Shown: in pieces, positions 32,551 through 64,000 of the stretch | Numbering within the stretch: the stretch's first letter is position 1 | Layout: each line of letters opens with the position of its first letter | From: Saturnia japonica | Taxonomy: Eukaryota > Arthropoda > Insecta > Lepidoptera > Saturniidae | Reading direction: 5' to 3' | DNA length: 64,000 bases | NCBI GenBank assembly: GCA_033032175.1 | Contig: CM065309.1 | Span: forward strand, 5,890,001-5,954,000 | The notes under the pieces: generated by a model | What the model was told of the DNA's origin: nothing | Databases searched by the model: none | Seen by the model: the letters and a program-made list of their open reading frames with translations, nothing else | Translations under genes and position numbers: made by a program

Positions 32551-34371
32551 ATGGCCGAATCAAAACTCGCGGAATTAGAAATCCGTTTTAGGCAGCTGGA
32601 AGCCGAAAACCAGCGCCTAGTTAATTTTATGTCTCTTCACATGCCCGAGCTCAGCAATGAGTATATAAGTAGGTCACAGATGGCGGACTCGCTACGTCCG
32701 CCGTCAGCCAACCAGAGCGCCGTTACCGCGCACGCCATCCCCTCCACCTCCGCCGCGATCTCACCCGCCGCCGCGCCACCCGGCTTCACGCGACCCGCCT
32801 CGGTCCCTGCGACCGAGTACCCCCACCCCACTAACCTCGCAAGCGCGAGCCACGCCCCTAAGTCCCGAGCAAAATCGCAACAGCGATCTTTTACCCCCGG
32901 TCTCTATGGCCGCCCCGCTAAACCCGTTGCCCCCGCGGCAACAAAATCAACACCGGTGTCCAACTCTTTTTCGGCCCTTCCAGCCGAAACAGATATGGAT
33001 GCCCCATTAAGTCCAACCCCCTCCTCGGAAATGGAACTCTCGCTCCACTTCCAAGAACCGGTCCTAATCCCGACCGAACCTACCGCGGAAAATGACGAAT
33101 TCACGGTCGTCAAATCCCGCAAACGCGCGCCCCGTGATAGCCCCGTTGAGGAAAACGCGGCTAAAACATCAAAAACTGTGAACGGCTCTGCCGCCCCCGC
33201 ACCCTCCTCGAATACCGACGAACCGATCGTCGGGAAAAATCAAAAACCCCCTCCGATAATTATCCACGACAAAACTGTCTGGACAAAGCTCACCAATGAG
33301 CTCAAAACACTAAAAATAGGCTACACCAAAGCCCGTAATACCGCGACAGGTATCTCCCTGACGATGAGCACGTCAAACTGCCATCGCAGATTGACCACCC
33401 TCCTCCGTAGTAGGAACATTCCCTACTACACTTACGCCCTCGAAGAGGAGCGTGTCTTACGGGTTGTGCTTCGGCGTATCCCCGTCGAGATATCACCAGA
33501 GGAAGTCTTTGCCTCCATAGAAGCCCAAAAATTCCCCATCCGAGAGGTACATCGGATGTACAATAAAGAGAAACGAGCCCTTCCAATGCTCGTGTTAATT
33601 TTAGATAAAACGCCTGAGGGCAAAAAAATATTCAATTTGGAAATTGTATGCGAGCTCTCCGGAATAACCGTAGAGCCTCCATACAAAAATTCGAAGCCCT
33701 CCCAATGCCACAACTGCCAGTTGTACGGACACTCTGCCCGCAACTGCTTCCTTCGTCCGAGGTGCGTTAAGTGCCTCGAAGACCACCCAACCAGGGAGTG
33801 CACGCGTCAGCGTGACTCTAACACCCCCCCGAGCTGCGTACTATGCAGGGAGGAGGGACATCCTGCGAACTATCGCGGATGCCCCAAGGCCCCGCACACC
33901 ATGCACCCCCGCCGCCCTGGGCAGGCTGCCCCTCAGCGGGCACCCCCCGCCTCAGGGTCCCGGGCGCAGAAACCTCTGCTCAATCCAGAGGTCTTTCCGT
34001 CCCTCCCTGCCCCCCGCCGCACTCAGGCGACCGTAGGCCCCCCCGCACCCCAGGTGCAGCCCAAACCCGTGCGTTCGACTCAGAACGCATGGGCCCCCAA
34101 ACCGCAGCCCCTTATGGCTATGGACATCCCTGCGCCCCGCGCTCCAGCGCCCCGCGCCCCAGCACCACGCGCTCCAGCGTCCCGCGCCACCACAATGGAT
34201 GACCTTATGTTATCGCTCACTCGTGAGCATGAGATACGCGAAATCCTTGCATACAAGGCCCATATGGAGCAGTACGGTTTTGTCGAAACCATAGCTGCCT
34301 TTCCCCGGCTCGTAGAGACGTTACAGCGTCTCGATCGCGAAGCCGCCAACCTCAGGCCTCTCAATGGCTAA
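32551..34371 (+). CDS. Jockey ORF1 protein (606 aa)
   Basis: The first ATG in the frame is at 32551 (MAESKLAELEIRFRQLEAEN); an upstream GTG extends the frame but is unlikely as a start. It has an N-terminal coiled coil, a proline-rich linker, a central block with RRIPVEISPEEVFASIEAQ and three zinc knuckles: CHNCQLYGHSARNC, CVKCLEDHPTREC and CVLCREEGHPANYRGC. A short tandem APRAPAPRAPA repeat lies near 34130-34190. The stop codon overlaps the ORF2 start. The product binds the element's RNA. Confidence 0.9.
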   Translation: MAESKLAELEIRFRQLEAENQRLVNFMSLHMPELSNEYISRSQMADSLRPPSANQSAVTAHAIPSTSAAISPAAAPPGFTRPASVPATEYPHPTNLASASHAPKSRAKSQQRSFTPGLYGRPAKPVAPAATKSTPVSNSFSALPAETDMDAPLSPTPSSEMELSLHFQEPVLIPTEPTAENDEFTVVKSRKRAPRDSPVEENAAKTSKTVNGSAAPAPSSNTDEPIVGKNQKPPPIIIHDKTVWTKLTNELKTLKIGYTKARNTATGISLTMSTSNCHRRLTTLLRSRNIPYYTYALEEERVLRVVLRRIPVEISPEEVFASIEAQKFPIREVHRMYNKEKRALPMLVLILDKTPEGKKIFNLEIVCELSGITVEPPYKNSKPSQCHNCQLYGHSARNCFLRPRCVKCLEDHPTRECTRQRDSNTPPSCVLCREEGHPANYRGCPKAPHTMHPRRPGQAAPQRAPPASGSRAQKPLLNPEVFPSLPAPRRTQATVGPPAPQVQPKPVRSTQNAWAPKPQPLMAMDIPAPRAPAPRAPAPRAPASRATTMDDLMLSLTREHEIREILAYKAHMEQYGFVETIAAFPRLVETLQRLDREAANLRPLNG

Positions 34372-37267
34372 ACTCAAGCCGAGAGGTTTAAACATCTCCT
34401 TTTTTAATGCGCGGAACTTATATCCGCAGCGTGATCTCGTCGCGACTTATCTTAAAGATCACCAAATAGACGTTCTCTTAGTACAGGAAACGCTCTTAAA
34501 GCGTGCTAAACGCAATCCGAGTATCGCAAACTATAACATCGTTAGAAATGACCGCGACGGCCGAGGGGGCGGCACTCTCATTTACTACAAGCGCTCGTTG
34601 TATTGCATGCCGATAGATCCTCCGATACTTACCAATATGGAAGTATCCGTGTGTAGACTAGGAATGACCGATCATCCGTCCATAACGATCGTATCCGCGT
34701 ACCTCTCACCGACGAAAGTACCTCTCAGGTCTGACCTAGAGAAGCTACTCTCGCTCGGCACATCGGTCATTATCGCAGGTGACCTCAACAGTGGACACAC
34801 GTCCTTCAACAATTGGAGAGACACCAGCAATGGGGTTATTCTCGAAGGGTTGTCGGACGAGTTAAACTTTGACGTCATAGCGCCTCCCACTCCCACCCAC
34901 TTTCAAGATCACTGTACACCGACAGTGCTTGACATAGCCCTCCTGAAAAATATCGCGCTTCAGGTACGACTCATTCGGGTTGTACACGAACTCGACTCCG
35001 ACCATCGCCCGGTCATCCTACAGCTAGGACAACTAGATGACTCCAGCCCTCCTACAGTCACAATGGTTGACTATGCAAAATTAAAACACTACCTCGCGGA
35101 TAGGCAGTCCTCGCCCAGTCTCGCTAGGGTCCCGGACGTGTTGGAGTCAGTTGCGCACGTAGATCTCGCAATCGACTCCCTAGTTGACCACCTCCAAGTC
35201 GGCATCGGAGAGGCCTCGAGAGAGGTCGAAGCGGCGAACGATCGCCGCTTTGTACTCCCTGCCGACGTGCGAGCGTTGTTGACGGAGAAGAACGCTGCGA
35301 CTCGTGCGCATGACTCTTATCCGACCGATGCAAACCGCGCACGATTACGCGCACTTCAGAGAGCGGTTAAAGCCCGTATAACCGAGCTCAAAAGTCACAG
35401 ATGGGACACCTTAGTCGAAGGGCTAAGGCCGTCACATCTGACTTATTGGAAAGTAGCCCACGCCCTTAAAATAGACACCCAACCTCGCATGCCCCCCCTC
35501 GAAAGGGGTCCCGGCACTACACCCGCTTTCGATACCATCGACAAGGCGGAGTGCCTTGCCGCTTGCTTGGAGAGCCAGTGCTCCCCGAACAGCGTCAAGA
35601 ACACCGACCGAGTCAGAGACATCGAAGCCCGCGTGGAGGAGCTGAATAAGCCCCCGGCATCAGAATCCCTGTCCCCAGTCACTTCTGAGGAAATCTCTGC
35701 CATTCTCAAAAGCCTTAAGCTCAGAAAGTCACCAGGTCCCGACGGTATCAGGAACGAAGTACTCAAACTTCTTCCCGATCACCTCATAGCTCTATTGGTC
35801 TGCATATTCAATGTAGCCATAGCCAACTGCCATTTTCCAGCCGTCTGGAAAACGGCCATTGTCATAGGTATTCACAAGCCCGGCAAGAGCACGTCGCTTC
35901 CCGACAGCTACCGCCCTATCAGTCTCCTAAATACCCTAGGTAAAATCTATGAGCGGATCCTCCTGAACCGTCTCAAATCCGTAATAGAGGAGAAAAACCT
36001 CTACCCGCCTGAGCAATTCGGTTTTCGTGCTAGACATTCTTGCACTCATCAAGTGCACCGCCTCACGGAGCACATTCTGTTTAACTTTTCCGAGCTATCC
36101 AAACCCCGTCGCACGCTGGCAGTCTTTTTCGACGTAGCCAAGGCCTTTGATAAGGTCTGGCACGAAGGATTAGTCTATAAGCTATACTCCCACGAAGTCC
36201 CCGATAGATTAGTTAAAATCATCCGCGATTACCTCAAAGACCGCACCTTTCGCTACAGAGTGGAAGGTGAACTATCCACACCCCATCCCATACGCTCAGG
36301 CGTCCCCCAAGGTTCCATCCTGGCACCTAGCCTCTTCAATCTGTACGTCAGTGACCTACCAAAACTTCAAGAGAAAGTTGAAGTAGGTCTATACGCTGAC
36401 GATACAGTCATATACTCCTCTCAAAGGCAAACGAGAAACCTCAAATGTAGGATCCAAAGAGCCGTGACCACTCTCGGGAAGTGGTTTAACGACTGGCGAA
36501 TAGCCATAAACCCCACGAAGAGCGCAGCGGTGCTCTTCGACCAAACCGCCACAAAGATACCGCAAAAACTCAAGGACAATCCCCTTGAACTCTTCGGTAA
36601 TCCGATCCCCTGGGAAAAGGCGACCAAATATCTAGGTGTAACCCTAGACAGTAGACTCTCCTTTATACGCCACATCAATCTGGTTAGGAAAAGGGCCTCC
36701 TGGACCCTCGCCCGACTACATCCTCTGTTATGTGCTGCAAGTAAAATGTCCACGAGACACAAGCTTACGCTCTACAAGATGTGTATCCGTCCGATCATGA
36801 CATATAGCTGCGTTGCGTTCGCACATATGCCAAGTTATAACTGGGAACGCTTACAAGCCATCCAGAACAAGTTTCTTCACCGCCTTACCGGTGCCCCCTG
36901 GTTTGTTCGTATGGAGGATCTCCATAGAGATATGGACCTTCCCTCGATACATGCATACGCCAAACACCTTTCTCGCTCGTATTTCGACACCGCGTCGAAC
37001 CACGCGAACCTTTTAATAAAAGCGGCAGCTTCTTATGTTCCCGACCCCAACGCCTGCCGGAGAAAACGCCGGCCGCGTAATATATTCACTGACCCGCCCG
37101 ACCAAACCGAAAAAGCTAACGCGTTCTACGCCGACACCGTCTCTCCAAACAGAGCGTGCCACCGCCCACGCCCGCGTAACCACCGTTCTCTCCGCAGAGG
37201 ACGGGCGGTCAACTTCGCTCCCGCACACCCGTCACGTCCACCCTCTCTAGCGGCAACCCAAGCCTAG
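34364..37267 (+). CDS. Jockey ORF2: endonuclease-reverse transcriptase (967 aa)
   Basis: Starts at ATG 34364 inside the last codons of ORF1 (ATGGCTAA). An APE-type endonuclease occupies about residues 1-230: FFNARNL, VQETLLK, GGGTLIYYKR, IAGDLNSGH and SDHRPVIL. The reverse transcriptase spans about 440-760: SPGPDGIRNEVLK, YRPISLLNTLGK, QFGFRARHSC, FFDVAKAFDKVWH, SGVPQGSILAPSLF and the catalytic YADD at about 677. No RNase H domain is seen, as usual for Jockey. No stop or frameshift was found, and every motif checked is intact. Confidence 0.92.
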   Translation: MAKLKPRGLNISFFNARNLYPQRDLVATYLKDHQIDVLLVQETLLKRAKRNPSIANYNIVRNDRDGRGGGTLIYYKRSLYCMPIDPPILTNMEVSVCRLGMTDHPSITIVSAYLSPTKVPLRSDLEKLLSLGTSVIIAGDLNSGHTSFNNWRDTSNGVILEGLSDELNFDVIAPPTPTHFQDHCTPTVLDIALLKNIALQVRLIRVVHELDSDHRPVILQLGQLDDSSPPTVTMVDYAKLKHYLADRQSSPSLARVPDVLESVAHVDLAIDSLVDHLQVGIGEASREVEAANDRRFVLPADVRALLTEKNAATRAHDSYPTDANRARLRALQRAVKARITELKSHRWDTLVEGLRPSHLTYWKVAHALKIDTQPRMPPLERGPGTTPAFDTIDKAECLAACLESQCSPNSVKNTDRVRDIEARVEELNKPPASESLSPVTSEEISAILKSLKLRKSPGPDGIRNEVLKLLPDHLIALLVCIFNVAIANCHFPAVWKTAIVIGIHKPGKSTSLPDSYRPISLLNTLGKIYERILLNRLKSVIEEKNLYPPEQFGFRARHSCTHQVHRLTEHILFNFSELSKPRRTLAVFFDVAKAFDKVWHEGLVYKLYSHEVPDRLVKIIRDYLKDRTFRYRVEGELSTPHPIRSGVPQGSILAPSLFNLYVSDLPKLQEKVEVGLYADDTVIYSSQRQTRNLKCRIQRAVTTLGKWFNDWRIAINPTKSAAVLFDQTATKIPQKLKDNPLELFGNPIPWEKATKYLGVTLDSRLSFIRHINLVRKRASWTLARLHPLLCAASKMSTRHKLTLYKMCIRPIMTYSCVAFAHMPSYNWERLQAIQNKFLHRLTGAPWFVRMEDLHRDMDLPSIHAYAKHLSRSYFDTASNHANLLIKAAASYVPDPNACRRKRRPRNIFTDPPDQTEKANAFYADTVSPNRACHRPRPRNHRSLRRGRAVNFAPAHPSRPPSLAATQA

Positions 37268-37789
37268 GTCCGTTCCTCGGTGTGAAGCCCTTGGGTCAGG
37301 CAGCCGCCCGCGCGATACAAAGTGACACTATACGTGCAACACTTAGTTACCCACACACAACATTACACACGTATGAACACACTCACGTGCACACCACACA
37401 GGTACATAGGTTCTGTAAGGGACCTTTTTTTTTTTCTTTTTTTGCGCTAGTTAGACTATTGCGCTAGTTAGTGTAGAAAAACCATTCCGATTATAAAATA
37501 CACATACGCATGGTCCACTCCTTCCTCCCAGGAGGAGGGGAACGTGCATATGAGTATATATTAGTTAGCTCGAATTCTCATAAGATTAGGGAATTAGTTA
37601 GATCGCGACTTTTTCGCATTCGCGACGACCGCCCGAGCCGAGGTTCGGCCACTCTGGCACCCTCGTGCGGGTCGTCACAAACTTTCGCGGCTGAGTGCCC
37701 TAAGCGCTCGCCCCCAAGTCCGGTGAAGCTGTAAAAGCCGCAGCGGCTCTGTTTGACGATAGGGCCCCTCAGGCTAACAGTGTAGTCAG

Positions 37790-37826
<37 letters not shown>

Positions 37827-38070
37827 GTACTGCGATCAGTTCGAGAAACACTACAACACCAGCAAGCAGCGAATCTGCGATCAGTTCGAGAAACACCACA
37901 ACACCAGCAACAGCAAGCAGCGAATCTACAAGCAAACTACAGTCAAGAACGTTATTAAGAAACCACATTGTTACTACGAACTACTGTAACTTTGTAAGAA
38001 ACAAGAATAAAACAAGCGCTATTAATTTAGCACACATTAAAATATTGTGGACGTCCTTTTATTCACAATA

Positions 38071-38690
38071 GTAATTATTCATATTTATTTAGTCAGAGAA
38101 AAAAAATTATGTACAGAGGATGGAGTGAAAATACGGTACATCTGCTATATTTACAGAATTGTTATTTATCTCTGATTTACAGTGACTCTGGTAACACTGA
38201 GATATGTTTTATGTTCGCTGGCTATTTTTAAAATGTGTATGAATATATAACATAAAAGTGCATCTCGACGAACAGAACTTACTTTGTAATTAAGCACTTA
38301 TAACTAACTATACAATAGCTAATATTGCCATTAAAAACATTTTCATCTTGTTTTGTACTTAATTTGAAAAAAAAAGATTATAGTATTGAGTATTTGCGAA
38401 AGTATCGATAGTTTGTAAAATAATAGAATTAAAGTAAACATTACAATAAATACTAGGTATCGAACCGTAACTACGTCACTACTCAGATATTGATACTTTT
38501 TGAGGATCCCTATCAGTAAGCGACTTTTGATAATAAAACTAGAGACTCAGAATTTTTGGAATTGGCAACAGTGGAAAGAAGTAAACATTCAATATGGATG
38601 ATTTTTGATAAATTTGTCTGTATTTTAGGTCCAATAAATTGTTTAGGATGTTAAATAAAATATTGTAAAAGTTATTATCCAAACCCAAAA
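38071..38690. other. Upstream region and 5' UTR of Vilse
   Basis: AT-rich with no frame. Contains a block at 38508-38565 (AAGCGACTTTTGATAATAAA, then GGAATTGGCAACAGTGG) resembling 29725-29795, possibly an old repeat or a duplicated promoter piece. The transcription start cannot be placed from sequence alone. Confidence 0.35.
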
Positions 38691-62779
<24,089 letters not shown>

Positions 62780-63650
62780 ATCCATACTTAGAGAAATGAT
62801 GGGTTCTTCATACAAACTTTCATCCCCTATTTAAAATATTATAAGGAGTGCCTTCGAGTTTTATTTTTGCGACGTAAGGTAGCCAGCATATTTACTTCTC
62901 GAAAGTTCAATATATCTCTATACCAAAATTAATGAAAATTGGTTAGATGGGTTCTTCATACAAACTTTAATCCCTTCAAGTTTTATTTTTACGATAAATG
63001 GTAGCCTATGTCATTCACCAAGGTTCAATATATCTCTATACTAAAATTCATGAAAATTGGATTGATAGGTTCTTCATACAAACTTCCATCCCCTATTTCA
63101 CCCTTAAGTTTTATTTTCGCGACATAAGTAAGCCTGTGTCCTTTTCCATGGTCCAGTATATCCCTATACTAAAATTCATGAAAATTGGTTTCAAGGGTTC
63201 TTCATACAAACTTTCATCCCCTATTCCACTCTTAAGTTTTATTTTCGCGACAAAAGGTAGATTATGTCTTTCACCAAAGTCCAATATATGCCTATATGTA
63301 CTGAAATTCAAGGAAATTGGTTTGGTGGGTTCTTAAAACAAACTTTTATCCTCTTTTTTTTTTCATCCCTTAAAGATTTGTTTTTGCGACAAAGGTGACC
63401 TATCCTATGTCTTTCCAAGGTCTAATAAATCTCTATACCAAAATTCATCAAAATTGGTTTGATGGGTTCTTCAACCAAACTTTTATCCCCTGTTTCACCC
63501 TTAAAGATTTATTTTCGCGACAAAAGGTAGCCTATGTCCTTACCCATGGTCCGACCTGTCTACATACCAAAATTCATCAAAATTGGTCCAACGGTTTATC
63601 TGTGAAAACGTAACAGACAGATAGAGTTACTTTCGCATTTGTAATATTAG
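62780..63650 (+). repeat. Imperfect tandem array, about six units of 120-170 bp
   Basis: Each unit carries GGGTTCTTCATACAAACTTT, then CCTTAAGTTTTATTTTCGCG and CTAAAATTCATGAAAATTGG with small changes. Units start near 62789, 62949, 63069, 63196, 63327 and 63464. The last unit runs into an RTE-like end, GTCCAACGGTTTATCTGTG and ACAGACAGATAGAG. Open frames here on both strands come from the repeat period and are not genes. Confidence 0.75.
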
Positions 63651-64000
63651 TATCGATTCGAAATTAAAAAGAAAGTTACAAATTAAATGTACAACGCCGT
63701 TCGATAAATTTTCGATTCCTTGATTTTATTGTTTTGGTCAATTTTAGTTTAAGTAACATAGAATTAAAACTGCACGTAGAAAGAGTAAAAATACGAAGAA
63801 CCACAAAAATAATTTCATAGAGGAAGTTATTTAGGATTTTGTCATGCAAAATGTTTTTATAACATGTCTCAGTACCAAATTTTTATTAATGGTAATTTTA
63901 TTATTGATAGTCGAAATGCATGATTTAGGTTATGTCATAATTTATTTGCACGACATAATAATTTATGTTCTGCGGATATGTCATGCAAGCCTTCTTATGA
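63651..64000. other. AT-rich end of the window
   Basis: No exon, frame or repeat recognised. Confidence 0.4.

Larger units (their letters stand above)
31751..37822 (+). mobile_element. Complete Jockey-clade LINE (BMC1-like)
   Basis: 6072 bp, bounded by the perfect 12-bp duplication GGCAGTACTGCG (31739-31750 and 37823-37834) and ending in 29 A (37794-37822). It contains a 5' UTR of about 800 bp, ORF1, an overlapping ORF2 and a 3' UTR of about 530 bp. Both ORFs are open with their motifs. The presence of the 5' UTR, shared with the copy at 24853-28175, indicates a full-length insertion. It could be active. Confidence 0.9.
31353..38070 (+). mobile_element. Solo LTR (634 bp) interrupted by a Jockey element
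   Basis: Left part 31353-31750 and right part 37835-38070 form one LTR when the Jockey copy is taken out. It starts TGTTGCGGAC and ends TTCACAATA, with the 5-bp duplication GTAAT at 31348-31352 and 38071-38075. A TATA-like TAAATATAG lies at 31720-31728 and an AATAAAA poly-A signal near 38007. The right part holds a tandem duplication of about 45-51 bp beginning GCGATCAGTTCGAGAAACAC. Family unknown. Confidence 0.7.

Noticed and set aside
32637..37250. Antisense and alternate frames across the complete Jockey element
   Set aside because: Low-complexity shadows of ORF1 and ORF2 without any motif.
62998..63336. 112-codon open frame
   Set aside because: It is periodic with the tandem array units and has no independent coding signal.
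62780..63650. CRISPR-like array
   Set aside because: Units are diverged throughout with no constant repeat and unique spacer pattern, and the host is an animal.

Overview
This window is nuclear DNA of an insect, most likely a moth or butterfly. It holds spliced animal genes (GT-AG introns), a tRNA-derived SINE and several short dispersed repeats of a kind I know from Lepidoptera, and a BMC1-like Jockey family. No bacterial operons, CRISPR array or free tRNA/rRNA genes were seen. Recognition is from memory of families; no search was run.

Layout. (1) 1-5.0 kb: a SINE, RTE-type repeat ends, and on the minus strand the first exons of dipeptidyl peptidase 3 (DPP3). Its last visible exon carries an apparent one-base insertion that creates a stop. 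(2) 5.3-28.4 kb: a nested stack of mobile elements. A degraded RNase H-bearing I-group LINE (minus strand, about 22.77 down to 7.17 kb) is split by a BEL/Pao LTR retrotransposon with an envelope-like gene (12181-20539; identical LTRs, 5-bp target duplication) and by a 5'-truncated Jockey copy (10152-12131), itself split by a 341-bp solo LTR. Two same-orientation copies of a Tc1/mariner-superfamily element lie on either side of the LINE. Further right, an LTR-like sequence is split by a Jockey derivative that keeps a 663-aa ORF1 but has lost nearly all of ORF2. (3) 28.4-31.35 kb: AT-rich, no gene seen. (4) 31.35-38.07 kb: a 634-bp solo LTR interrupted by a complete Jockey element (31751-37822) with two open ORFs, a 29-base poly-A and a 12-bp target duplication. 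(5) 38.69-61.57 kb: twenty in-phase exons of a plus-strand gene for the Rho GTPase-activating protein Vilse/ARHGAP39 (WW, MyTH4 and RhoGAP domains). The gene runs past the last exon seen here. Its introns hold a defective copia element with identical LTRs, an apparently intact DD41D mariner-like transposon with perfect 32-bp terminal inverted repeats, an LTR-like sequence and several short repeats. (6) 61.6-64 kb: a short Jockey-family tail and a six-unit imperfect tandem array.

How it works together. The two host genes are unrelated in function: DPP3 is a cytosolic peptidase and Vilse links Robo guidance signals to Rac. The rest is a record of transposition in which insertion order can be read from target-site duplications. 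The youngest insertions appear to be the BEL/Pao, copia, full-length Jockey and DD41D elements.
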